Below, in pieces: positions 45,502 through 55,217 of a stretch of DNA of 64,000 nt. Numbering within the stretch: the stretch's first letter is position 1; every line of letters begins with the position of its first letter. A program made the translations under genes and the position numbers. The DNA is from JBFGCT01 sp963825565 (lineage in GTDB: Bacteria > Actinomycetota > Acidimicrobiia > Acidimicrobiales > Ilumatobacteraceae): the NCBI GenBank assembly GCA_963825565.1, contig CAWGTW010000006.1, positions 124,001-188,000 of the forward strand, written 5' to 3'. The notes beneath the pieces were generated by a model. The model was not told the origin of the DNA, did no database searches, and saw nothing but the letters and a program-made list of their open reading frames with translations.

Positions 45502-46527
45502 GTCCCGTCCGATTCGCCGTCGTCGGGTCGGGTTGGCGAGCAAAGTACTACTTCCGGGTCGCTGCGGCGCAGCCTGACCGCTTCGAGTTACCCGGCGTTC
45601 TCGTGCGTCGCGACACGGAGGCGGATCGAGTTGCGTCCGAACACGGGCTCGAGGGCCGTCACCGACCCCGAACGGATCGACGAGCTGGACCCGGACTTCG
45701 TCGTGGTCGCCACATCCGCTGCGTCGAACGTCGACGTGTGTGAACAGCTCGCGCGCCGGGGTCATGCGGTACTCCTCGAGACCCCGGCCGGCGTCGACGA
45801 CGCTCAGTTCGATCGTCTCGGCGCGCTTGCCGCGACCGGTGCCCGGGTGCAGGTCGCCGAGCAGTACCAGTTCCAGCCGCTGCTGGCGGCACGCCTGGCG
45901 GTCATCCGGTCCGGTCTGTTGGGGCCGATCACGTCGGCGCGGGTCTCGGTCGCCCACGAGTACCACGGGGTTGCCCTTCTGCGGGCCGCGCTCGGAGTCG
46001 GCGTCGGTGCGTTCTCGGTGCAGGCCCACGTCCACCACTCGTCGATCACGCGAGGACCCGATCGCGCAGGCCCGCCCGACATCGACGAGCTCGCGCCCTC
46101 GACCGAGGTCGTCGCGACGATCGACTTCGACGGACGGCTCGGCCTGTACGACTGGACCGACGACCAGTACTTCTCGTGGATCCGGACGCTCCGGTTCGTC
46201 GTCCGGGGCGAACGCGGCGAGATCGACGGCGACACCGTCCGGTACCTGGACAACGCTGGCGAACCCGTCGAGCAGACGCTTCACCGCTGGGACACCGGGC
46301 TCGTGGGCAACCTCGAGGCGCCCGGCCATCGGGGCTATCTCCTCGGGAACGAATGGGTCTTCCGCAACCTGTTCCCCACCACGCGGTGGAGCGATGACGA
46401 GATCGCTGTGGCCACCGTGCTCGGCAGGATGGCGGCATACGTGGCGCACGGCACCGAGTTCTACTCAGTGGCCGAGGGTGTCCACGACGCCCGTGTGGCC
46501 GCCGCCATCCGCACCGCGATCAGCTGA
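45498..46527 (+). pseudogene. Gfo/Idh/MocA family oxidoreductase, frameshifted
   Basis: The N-terminal Rossmann strand (VSPVRFAVVGSGWRAKYYF) begins at GTG 45498. After EHGLEG the frame breaks at GAGGGCC near 45650, and the rest continues from AVTDPERIDELDPDFVVVAT, through LLETPAGVDD (the EKP-like motif, here ETP) and AEQYQFQPLLAARLAVIRSG, to the C-terminal beta-sheet domain. The span is 3n+1; removing one G restores about 342 residues. It is an NAD(P)-dependent dehydrogenase of a sugar- or cyclitol-like substrate by family. Possibly intact in the organism if the extra G is a sequencing error. Confidence 0.8.
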
Positions 46528-46932
46528 ACCCGACGCGACATGGACCGGAAGACCGAAGATCGGCCTACACGAAGAAGAGCTACGGAACCGATCGGCTGAG
46601 TTCGCTGGTGTCGGAGGGGGGACCGGCCCTCTCGCCCCTCTTCCGCCGGTACGTCTTGAGCTGGCCGCGTGAGGCGAGGTCGCACCCTGCTGCGATCACT
46701 GTGGCCTGCACGGGATGATCAGTCGACCGGTGCTCGGCTTGGGCAGATATGCACTTGAAAGCGGGACGTCATCCGCGGCCGTGGTGCGGCGGGTCTCGAT
46801 GGGGCCGGCAAACTCGTGATTCGAGCAGCAGTGTCGAGTACTTCATTCAGGCCAGGCGATTTCGCACATCACTACCCTATGTCCGCTGTGAGTGGTGTTT
46901 TGCAGGCCCTGAGATCAATAGGGCGCTGTCGG
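46528..46932. other. gene-free interval
   Basis: No gene is supported. Base composition falls toward the right end (46840-46960), where the sequence is clearly more AT-rich than the flanking genes. Confidence 0.5.
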
Positions 46933-47118
46933 CTACATCCGCTCGACAATAAGGAGAAAGTCAACCTTGCGCGTCGCTCCATAAATCTGAGCAAGGGTCG
47001 TCTTCCTGACATTAGGGATGATCGAGACAACGTCTCCGTCAAGCTCATTCAAGAAGGTTTCCAGCTTGGTGGAGTCGGTCTCCATGTTGATTTCAAACCG
47101 ATGCACCTTGTAGCTCAT
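46933..47118 (-). CDS. small hypothetical protein (61 aa)
   Basis: A 61-residue protein starting MSYKVHRFEINM and ending VDFLLIVERM. ATG 47118 follows an ideal AGGAGGTG with 5-nt spacing, the strongest ribosome site in the window. It has alternating beta/alpha/beta character (YKVHRFEI, KLETFLNEL, VVSIIPNVR, VDFLLIVE), similar to small ferredoxin-like DUF4177-type proteins. Codon use is less GC-biased than the neighbours, hinting at transfer. Function unknown. Confidence 0.72.
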   Translation of the reverse strand: MSYKVHRFEINMETDSTKLETFLNELDGDVVSIIPNVRKTTLAQIYGATRKVDFLLIVERM

Positions 47119-47632
47119 GAGACACCTCCTGCCCATGCTCCCGGGCCGAACGACAACTCGGTGACTGCTCTCACCTACAAGGATCACCAACGACTGGAGC
47201 ACCTGGCCAGAGGCCAACGGCCCGCGCTTGGCAGCACCTGAGATCGAATGCGACGGCCGATGCAGGTGTTGCAGCACCTACACCTACGCGCGTCGCTCGG
47301 TTGGAGTGTCCGCTTGACGATCCGCATCCGAGATGGCATCACCGAGGGCAAACCTAGATCCCGATGACCCCGAAACCGTTCGTAGGGTGTGCCCCATTGG
47401 TACGCTGACCGAGGACTCAATTCCGGTCGGTATTCCCGTGCACGTGTGACATCACGCTTGGACCTGATTGATACTCGAGGGGCGTTGCGGCTGTTGTCGT
47501 AGCTTTCAGAGCGCCGGTCGGCATGACTCGACTTAGGGCCTGTCACCCTGCGGGTTGACCTCACTACGAATGGTCTGTCGGCCGGGGTTCTGACCCGAGG
47601 TGTGGCTCGAACGAGGCGCTAGCCCGGATCTT
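47119..47632. other. gene-free interval
   Basis: No supported gene. It lies between an AT-leaning small gene and IS remnants and is probably mobile-element debris. I found no clear terminal inverted repeats. Confidence 0.5.
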
Positions 47633-48050
47633 TCATAGGGCGGCTTGAGCTGTGTTGGTCGGGGTCACGGTGAGTACTCGGAAGGCGGCGCGGACTCGGT
47701 GGATGGCGTCGATCACGAGGTGGGTCCAGGGCCAGTCGTGATCGAGGCGCAGTCGTCGGCTGTTGGGCGTGACGCGCGCTGCGATGTGGAGCATCCGATG
47801 CCGGATCGTCTTGGGTGTCGCTCGGCGGAGTTGACCGGTGCAGCCGATTCGTTGTGCCCAGCCGAGCAGGTCGTTGGCGGCGAAGCACAGGTTCATCCAG
47901 ACCTCGTTGTTGACGATGTCGTCGAACGGGAGGTTGGCGAGGCCGCAGCCCTTGCCGGGTTGGCGGGGCCGGTCGTAGGGTCGGTGTTCGGGTCCGGGAA
48001 GTGACGTGTTCGAAGAGCCGGCTGTTCAGGATGAGAGGCCGGTCACGCTG
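47633..48050 (-). pseudogene. IS1380-family transposase C-terminal remnant
   Basis: CGLANLPFDDIVNNEVWMNL, then FAANDLLGWAQRIG, GQLRRATPKTIRHRMLHIAA and DWPWTHLVIDAIHRVRAA, are the C-terminal region of IS1380-type DDE transposases. A frame break lies near 47990, where LILNSRLFEHVTS (upstream part) is in another frame. The catalytic N-terminal two-thirds are gone. Confidence 0.75.
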
Positions 48051-48089
48051 GAGACAGAATCGTTCCCGGGTGTCCTCCCGGACCCACCT

Positions 48090-48345
48090 GTTGCTCAGGG
48101 TGGAGCTGGCGGGCGTCGTTGAGGAGGTGTCGGTAGGCGGTGTCGGAGATCCGTCGCTTCAACGCCCGCAGCGCCTCTTTCGAGGTCTTGCCTTGCTCGA
48201 TCTTGCGGTCGTAGTAGCGACGCCCGATCGTGTCGTGGCGGAGCTGGCTGATCGCGATGACCTGGATCGCCCAGTTCAGTTGCCGGTTCCCGCGCGGGTT
48301 CAACCTGTGCCGCATCCGACAACCGCCGCCCATCACAGCCGACGA
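48090..48345 (-). pseudogene. IS110-family transposase C-terminal remnant
   Basis: HRLNPRGNRQLNWAIQVIAI, SQLRHDTIGRRYYDRKIEQG and KTSKEALRALKRRISDTAYR match the C-terminal helix-turn region (transposase_20) of IS110-type DEDD transposases. The N-terminal RuvC-like domain is absent and the fragment abuts the IS1380 remnant. Non-functional. Confidence 0.75.
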
Positions 48346-48365
48346 GCGCCTCGCCGCCCCGGCGA

Positions 48366-50297
48366 TCACCAGCGAGAGTACCAACGGGTGTTGGTGAACG
48401 TACAGGTGACGGTCTCACCTGCGTCGAGGTGGAAGGTCGCTGTGGGCGCCCATACGTCGGCGGTCGAGTTGTCGTCGTCGCAACAGATGGAGGTGTCCCA
48501 CGGCCATTCCCACGGACCCGCGTCCGAACGCTCCGACGACGTGTATGTGCCCGGGACGAGGTTGTCGACCACGATCGACTCGCCGTTCCCGATCGTCCCG
48601 CTGGCGTCGCCGTAGAAGTCGAACGTGTAGGGAAGCCAGCAGCCCGAGGGGCAGAAGACCCTCTTGGTCACGACGATGGTGCCCCGGGCGGTGTTGGCGA
48701 AGGTGCAGGTCACGGTTTCTCCGGCGTCCACGTGGATCGTTGCGGTCGCCGTGCCGAGGTCGCCGGCCGAGTCGGCGTCGTCGCAGGTGATCGCGGTGAG
48801 GTCCCAGCCGTCCGGGACCGTCTCTGTCGCGGCGTAGGTGCCGGCCTCGAGATCGGTGAAGGTCATGTTGCCGTTGTCACCGAGCGTGAACGCGCCCGGT
48901 GCAGCGATGTCGTCGGTGAACTCGAACCCCGTTCCACCGGCGGGATCGGTCGACGCGACGATCGTGATCGTCGCCGGGAGCACCGGAGGTTCCAGGTAGC
49001 CGACGACATCGATGAGCAGGTCGGTTGCAGCGTGCGTGAAGACGCACAGCTCGCCGCCGGGGTCGAGTTGGGCGACGATCTCGTTGGCGGCGTTGACACC
49101 TCCGGTGTAGTTGAGGGCGGACGTCTCGGGACGCGGCGATGAACAGGGGTGCACGGTCAGGTGGCCGGTGGCGTGGGGGTCGACAGCGGTGACGTTGACG
49201 ATTGCGGCGACCGCGTCCGCGGCGACGCCGCCGCGTCCGGCGATGGGCAGCCGGTACTCCGATCCGGCAGCTCGGCTGCCCTCGCCCGCGTTCGCACCGT
49301 CGACGGTCGCGGCACCGGGACGGGTATCGAGCAGGCGGGCGGGTGCGGTGTCGTGGTACGTGGTGCCCAGAGGGACGTAGCCGACGACATCGACGACCAG
49401 GTCGAGGTCGTGCTGTGTGTAGATGCAGATCGCACCGCTGGAGTCGATCGGCGTGATCAGCTCGTTGGCCCGGTTCACGCCGGGCACATGGTTCAGCGAC
49501 GACGCCATCGGTGTCGCCGGGAGGCAGGGGTGCACAGTGACGAAGCCTGCATCGGCCGGATCGAGGGCAGCCACGTTGACGACCACCGCGTCGACGACGG
49601 TCGGAACACCGGCCCTGCCCGCGACGTCGACGGTCGTGGTCGAACCCGCCGAGGTCCGGCCGATGCCCTCGGCGATGCCGTCGACGGTTGGGGCGCCCTC
49701 GCGCGTTTCGAGGAGACGCGCCGGTGGGAGCGGCGTGAGGGCGTTGCCGATCGGGACGAAGCCGACGATGTCGATGATCAGGTCGGCAGCCGCCGACGTG
49801 TAGACGCAAACCGCACCGTCGGTGGCGAGCGACGCGACGATCTCGTTGGCGACGTTGACACCCGTTGCGTAGTTGAGCGACGACGCGATCGGGGGAACGG
49901 CGAGGCACGGGTGGACGGTGAGGTAGCCGCCGGCACGTGGATCGACAGCGGTCACGTTGAGCACCGCTGCGGTGGCGTCGGTCGGCGCGCCGCCGCGGCC
50001 CGCGATCGGAACGCGGTACTCGCTCCCTGCGGTCCGCGTGCCGGCACCAAGGTACAACCCGTCCACGGTTGAGGCGCCCGGCCGGGTGTCGGTGAGCCTG
50101 GCCGGGACCAGCGGGATCATCGCGGTGTCGGTGGGCCCGACGGCGATCGTCGGGAGCACGCGCGAAGGAGATGCCACCGCCTGGTCGGTCGCACGTCCCG
50201 CCGTCGGTGCCACCAGCAACGATGCCGCCAGGCAGCCGGCTGCCGCCAGGTGCCAACTCGCGTGCCGCGGGCGCCGAATACGGTCGCGATACTCCAT
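48366..50297 (-). CDS. exported surface protein with three PARLLDTR domains and two SpaA-like repeats
   Basis: A 643-residue protein. A signal peptide (HASWHLAAAGCLAASLLVA) precedes three repeats of about 125 residues, each opening with PARL(T/L)(D/E)TR, then AGRGG, VLNVTAVDP, LTVHPC, SLNY, ANE and VVGYVP. Each repeat has a conserved Cys pair. From about residue 455 two Thr/Asp-rich prealbumin-like modules end in AGETVTCTF. Such proteins are common at the cell surface of Ilumatobacter-like actinobacteria; the ligand is unknown. ATG 50297 has GGAGGTGG upstream. Unusual Trp/Tyr-rich C-terminus (TRWYSRW). Confidence 0.85.
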   Translation of the reverse strand: MEYRDRIRRPRHASWHLAAAGCLAASLLVAPTAGRATDQAVASPSRVLPTIAVGPTDTAMIPLVPARLTDTRPGASTVDGLYLGAGTRTAGSEYRVPIAGRGGAPTDATAAVLNVTAVDPRAGGYLTVHPCLAVPPIASSLNYATGVNVANEIVASLATDGAVCVYTSAAADLIIDIVGFVPIGNALTPLPPARLLETREGAPTVDGIAEGIGRTSAGSTTTVDVAGRAGVPTVVDAVVVNVAALDPADAGFVTVHPCLPATPMASSLNHVPGVNRANELITPIDSSGAICIYTQHDLDLVVDVVGYVPLGTTYHDTAPARLLDTRPGAATVDGANAGEGSRAAGSEYRLPIAGRGGVAADAVAAIVNVTAVDPHATGHLTVHPCSSPRPETSALNYTGGVNAANEIVAQLDPGGELCVFTHAATDLLIDVVGYLEPPVLPATITIVASTDPAGGTGFEFTDDIAAPGAFTLGDNGNMTFTDLEAGTYAATETVPDGWDLTAITCDDADSAGDLGTATATIHVDAGETVTCTFANTARGTIVVTKRVFCPSGCWLPYTFDFYGDASGTIGNGESIVVDNLVPGTYTSSERSDAGPWEWPWDTSICCDDDNSTADVWAPTATFHLDAGETVTCTFTNTRWYSRW

Positions 50298-50429
50298 TGG
50301 GGCACCACCTCCGAAACGGTTGGTCCGCTCCGATCGTGAGCTCGGCTCCGGCCCACGGCCAGAGTCGTTCGACGGTTTCGCCCCGCCAGCACCGTGGCGT
50401 GCGATGGCGCGACCATGCCGACCTCGAGA

Positions 50430-50721
50430 TCGGCTCTCGGCGCGCAACGCCGAAGAGCGGGACCGCCTCGTCGTCGCGCTCGGCGCGTTCAGGCGCGTTG
50501 GCGCCGAAGCGCATCACTTCGATCGAGCACAGCAGGTCCAACGTCACCTTGCCGAAGGTGGACTCAGGGGACGCAAGGTCTCCGATCTCCTCATCGCCGC
50601 AGTCGCCGAGGCCACCTCGCTCGCGGTCCTGCACGACGACGCGGACTTCGACCACATCTCAGCCGTCCCGGTCAGCCAACCCAGTGGATCGTCGAACGCG
50701 GATCGATCGATCGACCGGTAG
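50430..50721 (+). pseudogene. VapC (PIN domain) toxin C-terminal remnant
   Basis: A plus-strand frame containing ERDRLVVALGAFRRVGAEAH, then GRKVSDLLIAAVAEATSLAV and LHDDADFDHIS matches the C-terminal two-thirds of PIN toxins, with the Asp residues of VSDLLIAA and DADFD. The N-terminal strand with the first acidic residue is lost. Its tail is disturbed by the 103-bp duplication. No vapB is next to it. A fossil TA module. Confidence 0.7.
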
Positions 50722-50841
50722 CTCACGAGCTGCTCGATACGACGCGGACTTCGACCACATCTCAGCCGTCCCGGTCAGCCAACCCAGTGGATCGTCGAAC
50801 GCGGATCGATCGATCGACCGGTAGCTCACGAGCTGCTCGAT
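50637..50841 (+). repeat. 103-bp tandem direct duplication
   Basis: The stretch from cgacgcggacttcgaccaca (50637-50739) is repeated at 50740-50841 with almost perfect identity. It includes the 3' end of the VapC remnant. Each copy holds gatcgatcgatcgaccggta, a GATC-rich segment. Confidence 0.92.
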
Positions 50842-50931
50842 CGAGACTTCGTCCACCGATCCCGTGCGTCGACGGGCGCCTGTCGCGATGGGTGGGAAGA
50901 CCGGCCGCGTGTCGGCGGCCGGTCTTGACCG

Positions 50932-51462
50932 TCAGTCGGGGGTGTCGGGGGTGTCGGGCGAGACTGGGCTCGGCGGCGAGACCGGGCTGGCCGGCGAGGC
51001 CGGGGTGTCGGGCGTGGGTGGGGTGGCCGGGCTGGCCGGCGAAGCGACCGCGTCGGGCGTGGGTGGGGTGGCCGGGCTGGCCGGCGAAGCGACCGTGTCG
51101 GGCGGCGGTGGGGTGGCCGGGCTGGCCGGCGAAGCGACCGTGTCGGGCAGCGGTGGCTGCACGCTGTTGTCGGGAACGGTCGCCTCCGAGGCCGCTGGCG
51201 TCGGAGGTGTGTCGGGGCTGGCGGGTGAGGCGATCGACGAGGGCGGGGGCGGCGGGACTTCCGGTGCCGTGGGTTCCGGCAGCGACTCGGTGGTGGTGGG
51301 TGCGGCCGGACTCTCGCCCTCGGTGTCGTTCTCGATCTCGATCTCGGTCGGCACATCGGGTGAGCTCGTCGACGGGCCGGCGAGGGCGAGGCCGCCGAAT
51401 CCGGCACCGATGGCCGTGCCGGTCGCGATGGCCAGCTTCCAGTTGATCCGGGTCGGTCGCAT
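50932..51462 (-). CDS. exported Pro/Ser/Ala-rich repeat protein
   Basis: A 176-residue protein with an N-terminal signal (WKLAIATGTAIGAGFGGLAL, cut near LAG), then a short Glu/Asp/Ser stretch, and a C-terminal low-complexity region of about 100 residues built from VASPASPATPPTPD-like units. Three are near-identical 45-bp DNA units at about 51005-51150. ATG 51462 has GGAGAG upstream. No catalytic domain. Probably a secreted or cell-wall spacer protein. It lies between the VapC remnant and the kinase-like gene. Confidence 0.72.
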   Translation of the reverse strand: MRPTRINWKLAIATGTAIGAGFGGLALAGPSTSSPDVPTEIEIENDTEGESPAAPTTTESLPEPTAPEVPPPPPSSIASPASPDTPPTPAASEATVPDNSVQPPLPDTVASPASPATPPPPDTVASPASPATPPTPDAVASPASPATPPTPDTPASPASPVSPPSPVSPDTPDTPD

Positions 51463-51571
51463 TGGTCTCTCCTCGGGGGTCGGAGTCGGGGGTCCACGTC
51501 GTGGTGACGCCGGCCCATCATGCACACACGTCGGTGAGGATGCGATGAGCGCCAGATGAGGATTCTCTCCT

Positions 51572-52795
51572 CTACGAGAACGACTGGTCACGAAGAGTGG
51601 TGATCCGTTCCGCTTCGTGCAGGAGCTCACCGACGCTGGCGTCCCAACCCGGCTGCTGCACGCGGAACGGACCGGTGGCAAGTCCGACGAGTGCCGCCGC
51701 CGTGCTGAGGTCGAGGCGATCGGGGTCGAAGCGGCCGGTGCTCGACCTGCGAAGCGCGTCGGCGTGGTCGGTGAGGCGTCGACGGAGTTCAGGCGTGGTG
51801 ACCGCGCGGTAGCGGAGGTGGGCGATGAGGTTGGCGCGGTCGTCGACCGGGTCACCGGGACCGGCATCGTCGATGTCGAGGACGCCGGTGATGCGGCCCC
51901 TGTCGACGACGAGCTGGCCTTCATGGAGGTCGCCGTGGATGGTCGAGCTCCGCGGTGCTGGTCCGACCTGTTGCAGCAGGTCCGCAAGATGTTCGAGTCG
52001 CGACCGTTGCCGGGGCATCACCGCCGCGAGCATCGAGGCGTGGAGAACGGCGTGGGCCACCGCTGACGGCACGGGGGCAGCCTCAAGATCGGTCGATGCG
52101 AACGCGTCGGCGAGCTCATCGAGCGACGCCGGTCCGGGCCACGTTCCGCTGTTCGTCTTGATCAGGTCGCGGAAGGTGTTGCCGCCGACCTCGTCCAGGA
52201 TGAGGATGCCGTCCTCGTCGAAGTGGCGGACTCGGGGCGCCGGAACGCCGGCGCCCCGAAGCCGGTGGTGTCGGTCGGCGAGCGCGGGAGCAGCGTGGGG
52301 TGGGACGACCTTGAAGTAGGTGGTCTCGTGACCATGCCGGACACGGACGACGGCGCGATCGGTGGGCCGGTAGGCCACGACCTCGACATCGATGTCGCCC
52401 CGGTTCGCTGCGCCGACCAGCTGGGCGGCCGACGATGGTGTGACGGCCGTCCGGAGGCCGGCGAGGACGGGGTCGAACGGCCAGCGCCAGACGCCCACCG
52501 CGAGGCGTCCGGCGGGTGTGTCGGCCGTGACGATCGCCGCGCCGGCGTGTGTGCCGTGGGCCGTGGTACCCGCGACCAGGGTCTCGCGCTTCGCAGGCGC
52601 CCCGCCCCATGCGATCTGCGCGGTGTAGCGCACAGTGGCATCCGAGCCCGGCCGGTACTGGACGTTGCAGGCGCGCGCTGACACGAGGACTCCACCGGCG
52701 GCCTCGACGGGGGGGCGCAGCACGTCGATCGCTCCCGGGCCGACCAGGTGAGCAGCCGCGGGGAGCGCGGCATCAGAGATCAGCACGGCGCCCAT
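51572..52795 (-). CDS. APH-family phosphotransferase (aminoglycoside/choline kinase-like)
   Basis: A 407-residue kinase-like protein. The N-lobe has TTYFKVVPPHAAPAL (ATP Lys), and the C-lobe has TIHGDLHEGQLVVD (catalytic Asp of HGD, Asn position Gln) and ITGVLDIDDAGPGDPVDD (metal-binding Asp of the DxD/DFG site). Length is typical of APH/ChoK-like enzymes with an extended N-terminus. The Asn-to-Gln change at the metal site deserves note. The substrate may be a small sugar, choline or an antibiotic; the sequence does not say which. It is followed by the Pro-rich protein gene. Confidence 0.8.
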   Translation of the reverse strand: MGAVLISDAALPAAAHLVGPGAIDVLRPPVEAAGGVLVSARACNVQYRPGSDATVRYTAQIAWGGAPAKRETLVAGTTAHGTHAGAAIVTADTPAGRLAVGVWRWPFDPVLAGLRTAVTPSSAAQLVGAANRGDIDVEVVAYRPTDRAVVRVRHGHETTYFKVVPPHAAPALADRHHRLRGAGVPAPRVRHFDEDGILILDEVGGNTFRDLIKTNSGTWPGPASLDELADAFASTDLEAAPVPSAVAHAVLHASMLAAVMPRQRSRLEHLADLLQQVGPAPRSSTIHGDLHEGQLVVDRGRITGVLDIDDAGPGDPVDDRANLIAHLRYRAVTTPELRRRLTDHADALRRSSTGRFDPDRLDLSTAAALVGLATGPFRVQQPGWDASVGELLHEAERITTLRDQSFS

Positions 52796-52858
52796 GTTCC
52801 GTGTGCGCGATGAGAACTGGGTGAGTGACCGATGAGAGCCCTCTCATCGGTCGGACCC

Positions 52859-53521
52859 TCACGTCCGCAGACGATAGCCGGCTCCTCGGACCGTCTCGAT
52901 CAGGTCGTCGCTGACCTTGTTACGGAGATACCGGACATAGACGTCGACGACGTTGGAGTTCGGATCGAAGTCGTATCCCCAGGCGCTCGACAGCAGCTCC
53001 ACTCGGGACATCACCCTCCCCGGGTTTCGGAGGAACGTCTCGAGCAGCGAGAACTCGCGCGCAGTCAGCTCGACGACTCGGTCCTCGACGGTCACCCGGC
53101 GGGTGTGGAGGTCGAGCGTGACGTCGCCAACGGTGAGTTGGGTGGCCGGCGAATCGGCGGTCTCGTCGCGTAAGCGGAGCCGGATGCGTGCGAGCAGCTC
53201 CTCGAATCGGAACGGCTTGGCCATGTGATCGTCGGCGCCACCCTCGAGCGTCGCCACCGTCTCATCGACACCGGAACGAGCCGTGAGGACGATGACCGGG
53301 AGACGCTCACCCCGTCCTCGTATCTGACGAAGCACCTCGTGACCGTCGGCGTTGGGCAGCCCGAGGTCGAGGATCATGAGATCGAAGGCATCGTCGCGGG
53401 CGAGCGCTATCGCATCCGTGCCGGTCGAGACGGCGATGGTGGTGTAACCGTTGGCCTGCAGGCCCTTCTCGAGGAACCCAACGATCCGGTCCTCGTCCTC
53501 GGCGATCAGGATCCTCGTCAC
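52859..53521 (-). CDS. OmpR/PhoB-family response regulator
   Basis: A 220-residue regulator. The receiver domain has ILIAEDEDR (acidic pair), phosphoacceptor Asp52 in LMILDLGLP, LTARSG and HMAKPF (Lys). A winged-helix DNA-binding domain follows: LTAREFSLLETFLRNPGRVM, then VVDVYVRYLRNKV and VRGAGYRLRT. The GTG start at 53521 overlaps the stop of the histidine kinase gene (GTGA), so the pair is a classical two-component operon, unusually with the kinase first. Confidence 0.9.
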   Translation of the reverse strand: MTRILIAEDEDRIVGFLEKGLQANGYTTIAVSTGTDAIALARDDAFDLMILDLGLPNADGHEVLRQIRGRGERLPVIVLTARSGVDETVATLEGGADDHMAKPFRFEELLARIRLRLRDETADSPATQLTVGDVTLDLHTRRVTVEDRVVELTAREFSLLETFLRNPGRVMSRVELLSSAWGYDFDPNSNVVDVYVRYLRNKVSDDLIETVRGAGYRLRT

Positions 53522-54948
53522 GTGATCTGGCCCTCCTCGGTCGTAGCGGACGCGGGAACCTCGATCACGAACGTCGCCCCGCGACCTGACGCCGACGTCG
53601 CCTTCACTTCGCCACCATGTGCTACCGCAATCGTGTCGACGATCGACAGTCCGATCCCCGAGCCGCCGCTCGTGCGGCTCGACGCGCTGCGCACGTGCCG
53701 TGTGAACAACCTGTCCAGTATCTCGGGCTCGATCCCCGCGCCGGTGTCGCGAATCCACATGACTGCCCGCCCGTCGCGGTAGTCGACGCCGATCCCGACC
53801 TCATCGCCCGGTTCGGTATGGCGGACCGCGTTGTGAGCGAGATTCAACATCGCCTGCATGATCCGCTGCTCATCGAGCTCGACGACGGGAAGCTCGTCAG
53901 CCGGCAGCACGTCTCGCACCCAGCTGCGCTCGCCGAGACCACTGACCTTCGACAACAAGGCCATCGTGAACGCCTCCAGATCGACCGGTGCGAGACGGAG
54001 GAAGTCGGGCCGCTCGGCCTGAGCAAGGACCAGCAGGTCGCTCACGTAGCGGTTCATACGCTCGAGCTCGTCGGCGACGATCTCGAGCGTTTCGACGTGC
54101 TCGTCGTCGTCGAGCACGTCGAGGTGCCCCTGCACGATTGTGATCGGCGTCCGCAGTTCGTGGGCGACATCGTCGAGGAACTCGCGCTGTTGCCTGAAGC
54201 TGTCATCGAGACGCTCGACCATATCGTTGAACGTTCGGCTGAGTTCGGCAACCTCGTCGTCGCCGTCAACGGGGATTCTTGCGGACAGATCGGATTCGTT
54301 GATCGTCCGGGCAACGGTCGTCAGGTCGCGGATCGGTCGCACCACCGGCCCGGCGAGTGACCAGCCGAGCAGCGCCGTCACGATCAGAACGACGCCTCCG
54401 ACGACGGCGATCAACGCGACGACGTCGTCGACGTCGTCGCGTTGGGTATCGGTGAACTCCGCCACAGCGAACGTGGCGTTCGTCGCGCCGCCCAACCGAA
54501 TCGGCACGACCAGCACCCTCGCCCGACCCGCATCGCTGTCGATGCCCTGCCAGACCGACGTTTCGATGCTCCCCCAAGCATCGACGACTGCATCATCGGC
54601 GAGCAGGTCCGCCGGTGCGTCGAAGCTCAACAAGAACGGTTCTCCGTCGACCAGTGTATAGAACGCCTGATCGTCACCGGGCAACACCTGTCGCAGGTGG
54701 ACGTCGAACAACGTCTCTGCGTCGTCGAACTGCTCGCCCGTCTCCGGGTCGCCGGCCCGGATCACCAACTCGAGCTGGGCCACCTCCGCAGCGAGTCGGC
54801 GATCGACGTCGGCGTCGACGCGGGCCAGCAGCGCTTGGCGCACCACGACCAGCACGATCACCAACGCGGCACCGAACAACATGACGTAGCTGATCACGAT
54901 CCGCGCCCGGATTCCTCCGAGACGACGCCGCCACCGGCTCACGGTCAT
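53518..54948 (-). CDS. sensor histidine kinase
   Basis: A 476-residue membrane kinase (an ATG 18 nt upstream at 54966 is an alternative start). Span 1 is ARIVISYVMLFGAALVIVLV; an extracytoplasmic sensor of about 130 residues follows, then span 2 ALIAVVGGVVLIVTALLGWS. A HAMP domain (PIRDLTTVARTI), HisKA with phospho-His in FLDDVAHELRTPITI, and HATPase boxes N (MLNLAHNAVRHT), D (IRDTGAGI) and G2 (GGSGIGLSIV) complete it. Signal unknown. Coupled to the regulator downstream. Confidence 0.9.
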   Translation of the reverse strand: MTVSRWRRRLGGIRARIVISYVMLFGAALVIVLVVVRQALLARVDADVDRRLAAEVAQLELVIRAGDPETGEQFDDAETLFDVHLRQVLPGDDQAFYTLVDGEPFLLSFDAPADLLADDAVVDAWGSIETSVWQGIDSDAGRARVLVVPIRLGGATNATFAVAEFTDTQRDDVDDVVALIAVVGGVVLIVTALLGWSLAGPVVRPIRDLTTVARTINESDLSARIPVDGDDEVAELSRTFNDMVERLDDSFRQQREFLDDVAHELRTPITIVQGHLDVLDDDEHVETLEIVADELERMNRYVSDLLVLAQAERPDFLRLAPVDLEAFTMALLSKVSGLGERSWVRDVLPADELPVVELDEQRIMQAMLNLAHNAVRHTEPGDEVGIGVDYRDGRAVMWIRDTGAGIEPEILDRLFTRHVRSASSRTSGGSGIGLSIVDTIAVAHGGEVKATSASGRGATFVIEVPASATTEEGQIT

Positions 54949-55217
54949 GGCGCTGTCGCGCCCCATCCGGGCCGGGTCCGGCCAGGGCGCTCGGCGGAGA
55001 GTGATGCAAACGAGGGTCGCGCGATCGCGGGTGCTTCGTCGACTTGAGATGGCACCCCGTCAGCCTTGCACTTCGACCGTTGTGCTCAGCCTCACCCATT
55101 TCGGATCGTGCGTGCCGCTGATCGCCGGGCTGACAGCACGTGACAGTTGATACGCGTACGGAGGGACCAAGGTCCCTGAAGGGCGCCGGCGCTCGTGCCG
55201 ATGATGAACCGACATCG

